Assembly (NCBI GenBank): GCA_900660155.1
Contig: CABFPE010000436.1
Coordinates: 418,859-482,858, forward strand
DNA from: Hofstenia miamia
Lineage: Eukaryota > Xenacoelomorpha > Acoela > Hofsteniidae
Length of the DNA: 64,000 bases
Direction of reading: 5' to 3'
Below the pieces are notes generated by a model. That model was not told the DNA's origin, did no database searches, and worked only from the letters and a program-made list of their open reading frames with translations. The translations under genes and the position numbers were made by a program. Shown in pieces: positions 34,084 to 45,375 of this stretch; the first letter of the stretch is position 1, and each line of letters starts with the position of its first letter.

Positions 34084-36906
34084 TTGTTCTATCAAAAAAT
34101 TCAGTTTCAGTTTTTGGAAAAACAATTCATTACTAGTAATTTCAGTTTCAGTTGAGAAAACTACTTGGCGTGTTTGAAAAGTTTAGAGAATAATCGAATA
34201 GTCTCATGCAAAACAACTATTTAAACAGAACGCGAATGTTGTAAGTTTCCGAGAATGAAAGATCAGATCACTAAGTAATTGCATGATTTGCATTTATTTG
34301 TGTGTGACTTCTTTTCACTGCAATGAATTTCATTACAACAATTTCATGGAGTTAATATCTGATGAAAACTATTTGCTGCTACGTTAAGATAGAGGTTAAA
34401 CATGGGATTGCTTTGGCTTATTATCAAGGCAGCACCACACTTGTTTAATGTTGTTACTGATCAAATATCTTGTTGGACGTCTTTACAATATCAGTAAATA
34501 GTTGCTTACGTTGCTAAATTAGGTAGCTGAGCTTCGTGTAGTTAATGAAAATTTGCATAAGCTTCACACCCGCTGAACTTTAATGTAAACCTGGCAGAAA
34601 TAGTTTTCATTAGATATTAACTCCATAAGTTGTTGTAATGAAATTCGTTGCAGTGAAAACAAGTCCCATACACGAAGCTACACACAGGCATAAATTTGAA
34701 TAATTGAATGACTGCAAATCACACAATTACCTAGGCTATCTTTCATTGTCTGAGACTTATGATATTCACTCTCTGTTTATATCGCTGCTTTGTATGAGAT
34801 TATTCTCAAAACTTTTTAGACACGTGAAGTAATACAAAAGAGCAAAGTAAATCTTATATATCTAAAAAGCTATCTCAAACAATGTAGTACATTTGAAATA
34901 AAAAACGAACATGAAAATGACACGTTGCAAAAAATTAATGCAATATGAATGTTGAATACTGTTTTCAAGAGGTTCACAGATGTTAGTTTTGAGAAATGAT
35001 GCTGTTATAAAAACGAGACATACGGTAAAGCAAATACACGAATTTAATGATAAATTAAGATTTGCATTAGTAAAATAGGTTAGATTTTATGAGAAAAGGA
35101 TCGGGTGACTCGAAACTATGCTGTGCTCAATTACAGTTAGTTCCTACTCTTACTAACAAAGAAATGGCCAGCAAAATGGTACTGTATACAGAAAAAATAA
35201 TTTGAAATGCCATCTTTAAAAAACTGCCTCATTTTGAATTTAAAATTTGTATATTTACTCATATTAAGTGTTTTTGTGAAATAATATTGTTTAGCGAAAA
35301 AAATTTTCTAAGCCACAATCAACATTGGGAATATCCGTACAGCAGCAGTAATGTTTCTTGAAATTTTTTACCAATATGTGCTTAAATACAATATGAAATA
35401 TAGTTTAAACTACTTGCCAAAAATTTCTATTTTAACGCAAATTTTTCTCCAAAGGCCTCTATTGTAACAACTTACGCATTCAAGTTGGTTATGCNTTGTT
35501 CTATCAAAAAATTCAGTTTCAGTTTTTGGAAAAACAATTCATTACTAGTAATTTCAGTTTCAGTTGAGAAAACTACTTGGCGTGTTTGAAAAGTTTAGAG
35601 AATAATCGAATAGTCTCATGCAAAACAACTATTTAAACAGAACGCGAATGTTGTAAGTTTCCGAGAATGAAAGATCAGATCACTAAGTAATTGCATGATT
35701 TGCATTTATTTGTGTGTGACTTCTTTTCACTGCAATGAATTTCATTACAACAATTTCATGGAGTTAATATCTGATGAAAACTATTTGCTGCTACGTTAAG
35801 ATAGAGGTTAAACATGGGATTGCTTTGGCTTATTATCAAGGCAGCACCACACTTGTTTAATGTTGTTACTGATCAAATATCTTGTTGGACGTCTTTACAA
35901 TATCAGTAAATAGTTGCTTACGTTGCTAAATTAGGTAGCTGAGCTTCGTGTAGTTAATGAAAATTTGCATAAGCTTCACACCCGCTGAACTTTAATGTAA
36001 ACCTGGCAGAAATAGTTTTCATTAGATATTAACTCCATAAGTTGTTGTAATGAAATTCGTTGCAGTGAAAACAAGTCCCATACACGAAGCTACACACAGG
36101 CATAAATTTGAATAATTGAATGACTGCAAATCACACAATTACCTAGGCTATCTTTCATTGTCTGAGACTTATGATATTCACTCTCTGTTTATATCGCTGC
36201 TTTGTATGAGATTATTCTCAAAACTTTTTAGACACGTGAAGTAATACAAAAGAGCAAAGTAAATCTTATATATCTAAAAAGCTATCTCAAACAATGTAGT
36301 ACATTTGAAATAAAAAACGAACATGAAAATGACACGTTGCAAAAAATTAATGCAATATGAATGTTGAATACTGTTTTCAAGAGGTTCACAGATGTTAGTT
36401 TTGAGAAATGATGCTGTTATAAAAACGAGACATACGGTAAAGCAAATACACGAATTTAATGATAAATTAAGATTTGCATTAGTAAAATAGGTTAGATTTT
36501 ATGAGAAAAGGATCGGGTGACTCGAAACTATGCTGTGCTCAATTACAGTTAGTTCCTACTCTTACTAACAAAGAAATGGCCAGCAAAATGGTACTGTATA
36601 CAGAAAAAATAATTTGAAATGCCATCTTTAAAAAACTGCCTCATTTTGAATTTAAAATTTGTATATTTACTCATATTAAGTGTTTTTGTGAAATAATATT
36701 GTTTAGCGAAAAAAATTTTCTAAGCCACAATCAACATTGGGAATATCCGTACAGCAGCAGTAATGTTTCTTGAAATTTTTTACCAATATGTGCTTAAATA
36801 CAATATGAAATATAGTTTAAACTACTTGCCAAAAATTTCTATTTTAACGCAAATTTTTCTCCAAAGGCCTCTATTGTAACAACTTACGCATTCAAGTTGG
36901 TTATGC
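34084..36906. repeat. Identical 1,411-bp tandem copies joined by one N
   Basis: 34084-35494 and 35496-36906 appear identical at every place compared, and a single N (35495) lies exactly between them. Both begin TTGTTCTATCAAAAAATTC and end CAAGTTGGTTATGC. Identity with an N at the seam points to an assembly overlap that was not merged, although a very recent tandem duplication is possible. Confidence 0.92.
34240..34790. mobile_element. Foldback (inverted-repeat) element; second copy at 35652-36202
   Basis: The left arm (34240-34400, with CACTGCAATGAATTTCATTA and GAGTTAATATCTGATGAAAA) is the inverted counterpart of the right arm (34580-34790, with TAACTCCATAAGTTGTTGTA). The arms are about 160-200 bp with a spacer of about 190 bp. 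No ORF. It could form a long hairpin. The copy in the second tandem unit is the same sequence. Confidence 0.75.
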
Positions 36907-37019
36907 TGTGAAATTTGATGAATTCCTTTCCTTAAAATTACGAAAAATGGCAGCTGGTGTAAAATACATATTTCATCTTAGGCATATAAGGAAATCATTT
37001 CATACACTCATTTGTTTTA

Positions 37020-37480
37020 AGTCAATTTAATTATTGTTCTTTAATATTTCAAATTATCAACGCTCACAATAGGTCTCCCTTCGCAAGAATATATAATTGG
37101 GCCTTAAGATCACTAAATTTTATTGATAAGCATCAATCAGTCAATGAACTTCGATCATCTTATATTTTGTGTCCACTTTATTCTATTCAGTATCACTCTT
37201 TGTGTTTAACTCATAAGTTTATGAATGAATGTAATTCTCTAAATTTTCTACAACAATATATTTAGCTCAATCAAAGAACAAATACAATTTTCAGTAAAAT
37301 TAACCGGCAGGACTCTTTTACATTTAATTCTTGCGCATTGTGGAATAATCTAGATGTTACTACAAAAATCGAACCAAATTAGAAGCATCTTAAGAAAAAT
37401 ATTAATGATTACTTATTAAAATGCAATTGTTATTGGGCATTTTCAATCAATTACATGCATGGAGTCCGTGTATCTAAAAA
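37020..37480 (+). mobile_element. LINE C-terminal fragment
   Basis: The + strand reads NWALRSLNFIDKHQSVNELR, LYSIQYHSLCLTHKFMNECN and later RTNTIFSKINRQDSFTFNS. This is closely parallel to the - strand LINE tail at 29.0-29.8 kb (NWAFRTLNYIEKYES, YFIQYQSLCMIHKFIHE). It carries in-frame stops and is 5'-truncated. Confidence 0.75.
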
Positions 37481-37528
37481 TAGTGCCCTTTAAGTAATTG
37501 CGCATATTTATTGATTTTGTATAATTTA

Positions 37529-37529
<1 letters not shown>

Positions 37530-37569
<40 letters not shown>
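37530..37569. repeat. (TA)n microsatellite
   Basis: About 20 TA units at the 3' edge of the LINE fragment. Confidence 0.9.
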
Positions 37570-37572
<3 letters not shown>

Positions 37573-40494
37573 TTTGTAGTATCCCCTTTGTCATTTTTTC
37601 AGCAATAAATTTGCTTTTGCTCTTTGCTCTATTAAATGAACCTAAGCGGAGGAACTTCTTTTAATGAGCGGTCCAAAAAAATTGCAGTGTGACACTGCCT
37701 TACAAAGGATGACCGTAGATAGCCATTTTGATGATATTTTGACATAAGTTCAATGTGCATTAGATGAAATGTCATATCCAAACAGTGGAAATTATCACGT
37801 GAATCAGATGAGAGTTGCACGGTAATAGAATGATGTCAATAACACATGCACGCCTTTAATGAAAAGAATGTGTTTAAAGAAGGATTTTATTGATGACAAG
37901 AATGAAGATTCATTCACACTACAAATGCAAATACTGTTTGAAATTCTGGAAACAGTAAAAGTATGCTTAAGAATAAATTATTGTTAGCGACTTTGGTTGA
38001 AATAACATGATCTAGTAAAAGCTATGACATGGATCTCTGCGATGTTTGATATAATAGTACTTTCTTATCAAGTTTCAAATTCAGGCCACTTCCGTTTTTC
38101 TTCTCAAACTTCGAAAATACAAACAAGAGCGCTAAGAAATTCAGTCTTTTGAAAGAACGCCAATAACGGTACTTTGGACTAAGCTAATAGTGCCCTGTTA
38201 AGGGAAGCAACTAAACTTATTTCTTTATTAAAAATGAATGAAACTAGAAGATTTCGTCATCTCAAATCTTCAGCATGGTCTTTTCAAATTATTTATCAAA
38301 AAATAGCTATTTTCAAGAAAACGCGTATGCTTAATCGCCATTCTTTCATAATATAAGTATAATGAATTGAAATTCCATTGTGTTCATTACATTTCAGGTC
38401 AGGTCGTGATATTTTTAAAGTATTTTTTACAGATCTTTAATTAAAAAACCAAAGTGGATCCTTACATCTAATTCAAACAAAGGTGCATTCGGATTTGCCT
38501 AAATGATTGATAAAAATTAGTAGCATTTGAACTAAATCACTAATTTACAACCACTATTTTAATATGACTTCCACAATGGTTTAGGTATTATATTGAAAAA
38601 TATGTGCACTCATTGTAATAAGTTATTTTTAAAATTGGAAGGGGCATTTTTAAATGTTTAACAAAAAATAATAATGCGCTTTATATTGTAACACTTCTGA
38701 ATGCAACACAATTAGTTTCCTAACGTAAAATACATTTCTGAACTAGAAAAAATATTTTATTAAATGCAACTTATTGTGAAATTGTCATTAGATGAAATTA
38801 AAAGTCGTTTTCTAAATTTTAAAAATCATGAACCCGTTTTTGTTTAGCAGTCTATCACAAAATATTTTCAGAAGAAGCTGTAAAATTTGATTTGGAATAG
38901 TTGCAAACCCATGAGTTTAAAGCGCCATTTGTACAAAATTTTGTCATCTCATATACAAAATTCTATATATGTATAAGTTTATTGAGATAACCGAATGTAG
39001 TGTTCAAGATTGCACCACTAAAAATGTTGTGGTTCTCAACCTTTTAAGATAAGAAATTAAGTAAGAAATGAAGATTTATTCAATGAGATTCCTGTGGTTA
39101 ATGTTGATGAGTTATTCGCTATTTTGTGTGTGCGAACCTACAGGGGTTCATGTGGACCCACTTGAGAATTACTGATCTAGATGAAACTGATAAGTAAAAT
39201 GGTTTTATGAAAGATTTGTAATCAATACCAGTATCCAAGTTATGCACAAAAATAAGCATCCATGGTTATGCATTCTCTAATTCAAATTTTTTTCGCATTC
39301 GAAATAATTTGAGTTAAATTGTATCCGAAATTTTAAAATTAAAAATAAATGAATAATAAAAGTATGCCATATTATCTTCCAATGTAATAATAAAATTAGC
39401 TCTTGAACAAACATTTTTTACTGTAAATTCTCAACGTTTATTAAATTAAAAGCTTTAAGACGATTAAAAAATGCAACATCAGTAGATAATTTCTTATTTA
39501 AATTAGATTTTGATTTCTTAATTAACAAGTTGTGCTGAAATTTGGCTTAAGTTCATATTGAATTTGTGATAGACTATCATTGATAAATTTGTATTAAAAT
39601 AATAATAATGGGGGGGTGGTAATTGGTTGGCATCTAATGAGTGGCCTTTTGCATTGTGGTGAAATGCCAAACATCAGAAAATTGATTGTCAATAATACAC
39701 TGATTAAAAGCCTTGTTTTATCAAAACCCTTTTTAATCATAATATGAAATTAAAGCAAAGTGAAATTGTGGATTTTATTGTTAGAAAGAATTTGGGCTCG
39801 TATTGGCTTAAATTCAAACTTACCTATTCCTTCAATTGTTTCATTTAACATATTTGCAATTGGCATATTTGCGAAACCTTTACAAATTTAAGTTTAAATC
39901 ATTAGATTCTCCAATAATTCTGTTTAAAATATTATACTTTTGATAGACATTATACTTTTGATCCATTAATTTAAAGAACGGATCATAACTTGATCTACGA
40001 AGTTTTTTAATAACTTGTTAGCGCTTTCATAAATCATAATTAAATCTGTAATAAAAAACGTAGCATGAAAGTTAAATGTCATAGATTGAGTAGTGTACAA
40101 ACTTACAATTTTGCGAATAACTTTTTAGTTGAATTATATTTAGTCTAATTTTTACAAATTTACAAGAAAATACACTATGAGCAATAGAAAGTCTGAAGGA
40201 AAAAGAAATGTTTTTGAAATCAATTTGTGAAATTTAATCAGTTATGTTAATAATAATAGACGGTTAAATTTTGTCTCTTTGAGAAATGAAAAATAAATGA
40301 ATTAAAAGTTCATAACAAAGTTGGAATCGCGTACGCATTTACAACTTTTAGTTGTGCGCCTTATTAAATAAAGAAAGGATGCGCGCAAAGTTGTGTGTAT
40401 GTTTCTTTAGTGTTGATATTGATAATGTTTTCAAGTGAGTGCACAGATGCTTGTTAAAAGACACGTGGAAAAAACATTGTTGTAAAAAAGATAT
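37570..40494. other. No gene recognised; expected site of missing ETNK exons
   Basis: If the - strand ETNK paralogue were complete, its catalytic and C-terminal exons should lie here or further left. I searched the - strand for an HNDL codon pattern and for an FIDxEY-like block and found neither. The sequence is uniformly AT-rich. Confidence 0.5.
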
Positions 40495-40977
40495 TAGTGA
40501 TGTTCGGGTACGAGTGGATACGAGCTAGAAAATATTTTTTACGTGTTTTGCAGCATTAACATAAGGCCCCGTGAAAGCGATACAACTTTTGTAGCTAAAC
40601 CAATCACATTGGAGGAATTCAAAATATTTTAAAATTAGCCTATGGCATTGCTCGCTATAATTGGTGTAGCAGCCAAAGATGTATCGTTTGCACGAGGCCT
40701 TATATTAATGCTGCAACAACCCACAGAAAATATTTTCTCACTCGTACTCACAGTAACGGAAACTCTTAATAAAATTTCTCACTCGTGCTCACAGTAACGG
40801 AAACTTTTAATAAAATTTCGAATACAATGCGTTAAATATAAATTTTATTGATAATCATTTTTAATGTAATTATAATGTTGAACAGAAAGCCTACCAAACC
40901 CGATAACAAATATTGCACCCGTACAGACCAGCGGATACAAATGCATAAAAGCGGGTGCAAGTTCCCGGACATCACTA
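40495..40977. mobile_element. hAT-type MITE, 483 bp
   Basis: The ends TAGTGATGTTCGGG and (reverse complement) TAGTGATGTCCGGG are terminal inverted repeats. The flanking octamers AAAGATAT and AAAGAGAA match at six of eight positions, consistent with a decayed 8-bp target duplication. Inside, a 45-bp unit (CTCACTCGTACTCACAGTAA...) is tandemly repeated at 40737-40826. No coding capacity. It lies just downstream of ETNK paralogue exon 3. Confidence 0.7.
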
Positions 40978-41040
40978 AAAGAGAAATAAACCATTGATTA
41001 CTGCAAGTCAAATAAACAAATTGGATTTTAAATTACTTAC

Positions 41041-41205
41041 TTTAAGAACATTGTAATTGATATTTTGAGGCAACTTCACATGTTCTAGAGCAAATTCTGG
41101 AAGGCGTTTGCACAAGTCTACCCAAATATCTAACTTCTTATATAGCATTGGATAATCAAGATCGTCGCGTTCTGTTGGCTCAATTCTCGCATGCCACTCA
41201 GCCAT
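41041..41205 (-). CDS. ETNK: ETNK paralogue exon 3
   Basis: Acceptor AAATTTAG, donor GTAAGT, 55 codons, phase 0 at both ends. It starts MAEWHARIEP, matching MAKWHATIKP of the other gene. Confidence 0.82.
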
Positions 41206-43514
41206 CTAAATTTTTGAAATAAATATTCATTTTAAATGAAACCAAAAATCGAAGAAAAACATCAAGTTTTTTGAGAAATTTATCTGTAAAAAATCAGAAA
41301 GAGTGAAAATAAAAGGATAGAAGTAAAGCTCCCATTCAATAGAACAAATAGCATTTATACTAATTTTTGGTTATTCAGAATTAATTGAGTAAAAGCTATG
41401 ATACATTAATTTAGCTAATTGGTTCACATGGAAACACAGTAACAAATACATTTATAATTGCAAATTCTGTAGTATGATAATATCTCGAAATTCACGCAAT
41501 AATATTCCCAAACGATGACAAGTTTATAGGTTCACACTAGACAGAGAACACCAATTAAATATTTCGTGAACTAATTTAAATTTTAAAATGTCATTTTAAG
41601 AGATGTTTTGAGAACAACGTCAATAACCAAATGCACACAATTGAACAGATAGAAAATGTCATTAATGTGAAAATGAAGGGTTCTGAATAAATATAAAATT
41701 CTAACAAACATACACTCCTAAATCTTTTCAATGTTTAAGCGATACTTCCGTTCTTACAGTTTAAAATGATATGAAACCCATGTCACTGCTGCATAGCATT
41801 CATGATACAAAAAGTCAAATTTTAAAAGTCATTTTGCAAAAGTAAATAGCAATAAGTAAAATACAAAAGATGTATTTGGAAACAACTTCTGCTTTAGAAT
41901 AGAAAATTTTTAATATATTAAAAAACATTGCTTCAAATAATTAAATGGGGCTTTTTACTTCAAAATTCAAGAAAATGCATCTTAAATGCAGAAGAAATAA
42001 GTGAATACAACAAAATTTATTTATTGATGGATAATATAGAAATGTTTAATCTTCCTACAAAAGAAGGATAGAACCTTGAATAGGCCATTTATAAACACGT
42101 TTTAAAAAGTTGCGATACAATTAGGGGTGCAGATAGGCCAATAATTTAGACTGTCATGTACTGTCCTGTATATAAAACTATTTATCCTGATTAGCTTCAT
42201 TTTATATTGACTAATTTACTGCGTCGAATCAACTACAAAAATCAAACGGTCAGTAATGCAAGTTTTATATGATTTTCTTACTCTAAAAAGACACTAAAGC
42301 AACATGCAGATATATATCCTGAATATTAGTGATTGACTATTGTTTGGTAATCTACAGCATGCTTATCATGATCGCTTAGGTAACATCACAGTGATTTCCT
42401 TAATTAATACTTATAATGATCCTGATATCAGACTGTAACGGGGAAATAGACTGTTTACCATGTCCTGATGCCTATACTGGTTGAGCCTGTCCTGATGAAA
42501 TTACATCTACTGAATATCGGGAAAATTTGGTTCGCTTAAAAACTAAACAATACTTGGTATTAACGTAAATTGAATCTAATATGGGATCATGGATCTAACT
42601 TAATTAATTAGGTTACAAATAAATTGGAAAAAATTAATCCTAATGACGTGAAACCTGATATGTTTTGGAAACACATTTTACACAATGTATGCCAATTGTC
42701 AAAATCGGCAGCAAACACGGAAAGATAGTGTTCAAGCAAACATCAATATCATCTTACATGCTCGGCTACCAACCGAGAAATGTGAGGATCTCGAACTGTA
42801 TCTCCGTTTAAAGTACTACCAGGAACAAATTCGTAGAGCAAGCCATTTCCAAATCGACAGTACAGCTTAGACGACAAATTCTTTGCATGCAATCGTAGAA
42901 AACTGTCAATTTCCGCTGGACGATCTATCAACGCTTCTGTTCTAAACTCAATCCATTAAAACAAGAACTACATTAAAAATCCATTTGTATGTGGATTCAG
43001 GAATGGCAAATAAATACCAAAATGCGACTTATACCATTGATTTGTTAGTTTTCAATGACAAATTTCTAGTTAATAGTTGACCAAATATTTGGCCTTAATT
43101 TTATGTGTCCCACAGGTGGACACAAAGTACAAAAAATGCATATTATAAAAAATAATATTTTAAGAACAGCTGGGTTAAATTGTAAGTATAACGCTCACCA
43201 CACACATCAGGACTAAAAGCGATCAAAACTGTAAAAATTTTTTTTTATTATAAAATAAAGGAAAATCATACACACCCTTCGCCAAAAACTTTAATCAAAA
43301 CCATATCATCTTGAAAGGAGCCAGAGAAATTGTTTTGATAAAAACCAAATATAAAATTAGATATTCCAGCAGTAAACTGTTTGATTGTGATGCAATCTGA
43401 GGGAGCTTTACCATTTTCAATCCAATGTGGACGAAACCTCGCAACTAGATCAATGCCTTTAGAATTAATTTCATCTTTATTAATGTTTAAGTCAGCCAAA
43501 TGAAGAACTGTCAT
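41041..43514 (-). CDS. ETNK: Second ethanolamine kinase-like gene, exons 1-3 only
   Basis: Three - strand exons (43514-43276, 42941-42758, 41205-41041) encode the N-terminal half of an ethanolamine kinase: LVARFRPHWIENG, FTAGISNFIFGFYQNN, VFGEG-TEALIDRPAEIDSF at the first join, LYCRFGNGLLYEFVPGS, LVAEH-MAEWHARIEP and WVDLCKRLPEF. Frame and GT-AG sites are sound. Intron 1 is in phase 2 and intron 2 in phase 0, and exon 2 is 184 nt, all as in the + strand gene. The proteins are clearly diverged, so the duplication is old. The catalytic (CHNDL) and C-terminal exons were not found downstream. The gene may be truncated, have a very long intron, or be damaged by mis-assembly at 35495. Open frames and clean splice sites argue against an old pseudogene. 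Confidence 0.75.
42758..42941 (-). CDS. ETNK: ETNK paralogue exon 2
   Basis: Acceptor GAGTTTAG, donor GTAAGA, 184 nt. It encodes TEALIDRPAEIDSFLRLHAK and LYCRFGNGLLYEFVPG. Confidence 0.85.
43276..43514 (-). CDS. ETNK: ETNK paralogue exon 1
   Basis: The ATG (MTVLHLADLN) lies three bases after a TAGTAG acceptor-like sequence. The donor GTGTGT follows GAAGG. The exon ends in phase 2 like exon 1 of the other copy. Confidence 0.75.
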
Positions 43515-45375
43515 TCCCTACTATTTAAAATACAAGTAAATATTGATATGTGTATATATACATATACATATATCTAATATATAATGTCATTCATTAAGCG
43601 TCTCTAGTTGGTATATTTTAACAAAGAATTTTGCAGTGCGTAATATTTAAAAAATAAATATTAATTCGGCTATTCCAATTGATTATATGTAATTTTCATA
43701 TTTTTATTGAAAAAAATGATATTTAAAAAAATATATGTGAATAATGAAATATAAACTAATTTTTAATTGAATAATAACTACAAATTCTAGCAACAAAATA
43801 TTTTGTTTACACTATAACAGTAATGAATTGTTTGCTTTTTGAAGGATAATAAAAAAAGTTTTGAAAATAATACATGTATTAGGTTAACAAACTATGTTTC
43901 GCCTATAACCCAGCCTGCTCGTATTACGTACTGTTAGGGATGGATACAGGATATTTTTACAAGGGATAAAGTCTTAAAAAGAATGTTATTACTACATGGA
44001 TTGTTTTATATCACAGAAGCACAAAATCAAGAAACTTCAAATTGTAGTAAGCAAAAATAATATTTGAGTTGTCTTTTGGACTTTAACACAACAAATTAAT
44101 TAGATGAATGAAGTTAATCATAAGTTTCTTACACAAAAATACACTACTGAAAGAGGAATTTTAACCAAATAAAAAATCAATTTTAAAGTTTTAATCGGGT
44201 GTTGAAATGTCTTTTGTAAAACACGAATCATAACTTAGACGAATTTTAGCTACATTTAAAATGCTTAGAGATGTCTCAATGGAGTGTGAAACCGAAAAAA
44301 AATGAAATTGAATCATTTTAAAATTGTTTGATAAATTACAAAAACTTACTAAAAAATACACCCCTAAGAGGTGCTAAGGAAGTCTCGGAATTCACCACAA
44401 ACAAATTTGCTCAAAACTCGGAAATGCGCAAAAAAATTCATAATGTTTGCTTTTTACGCTTTTCACTGAATTTTTTAATATAAGCCGCTTTGTGTCAGTT
44501 TAGCACTGAATGGGAATAACTAGTCCCAGTTTTTATTAATTATTATGTATTAATTTATATTTTCACTTTATACAAAAATATTTATTATTCTCATTATGTA
44601 AACATTTCAGTTCAAAATTCTCATTTAGTACAAAACTACCCAAAAGAGCTAATATCGATAAATACATTAAAAAAGCATAGAACAACAATTATGAGTCATA
44701 GCAAGTATTTTGCGCATTTAAGATTTTTACACAAATCCTTTTTATGGTCAATTCTGAAGCTTCATTAGCCATTTTATTTAGGATGTATATTTAAGTAATT
44801 TTCAAATTTTCTATTCAATTAAGATATTTACCATTTTTTCATTTACACCAAAGTTAGTAATCTCTAAGCACTTTGAGCGATTTAATATATTTATTTTGAT
44901 TAATTTTATTAGAGCTAGAGCATGTGTTTTTTAGGATTATATGCTAGAAATTTAGATAATGTTTGTCATAGACCTGTTAACTATTGGCCTTTGTGAATAT
45001 TCGAACCTAACAACAATACACATGTATATTGGATTCGTACTTAGTTTCGAATGTGTGGATTCAACAAATTTTTAATCTTGCCACTGGTGTAGAGGTGGAT
45101 CTATAAATTTCAGGATGCACTGACACTTTTAGATAAAAATTTCGCAGCTAACACTTTGTGTGAAGAATGAAAAACAAAGTTTCAAATGAATTCGTCTATT
45201 GCATAATAGCATGCTAGGGCATTCATGTTTCAACCAATTTTTAACAATGAATATTAATGATAGATATTTTTGCAATAGAAAGTAAACTAAGCGATCAATT
45301 ATTTCCAACAATATTGCAAAATTGTGTGGAACATCTGTCCAATAAATGTACTGCAGTATTATTGAAAGCCGTTTT
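43515..45375. other. Upstream of the ETNK paralogue, no gene recognised
   Basis: AT-rich with no CpG island and no clear TATA box. Short TA-rich runs occur around 43550-43580. No coding frames of interest. Confidence 0.45.

Noticed and set aside
37570-40494. Missing exons 4-5 of the second ETNK gene
   Set aside because: No - strand CHNDL or FIDxEY-like coding was found; small open frames here are AT-rich noise.
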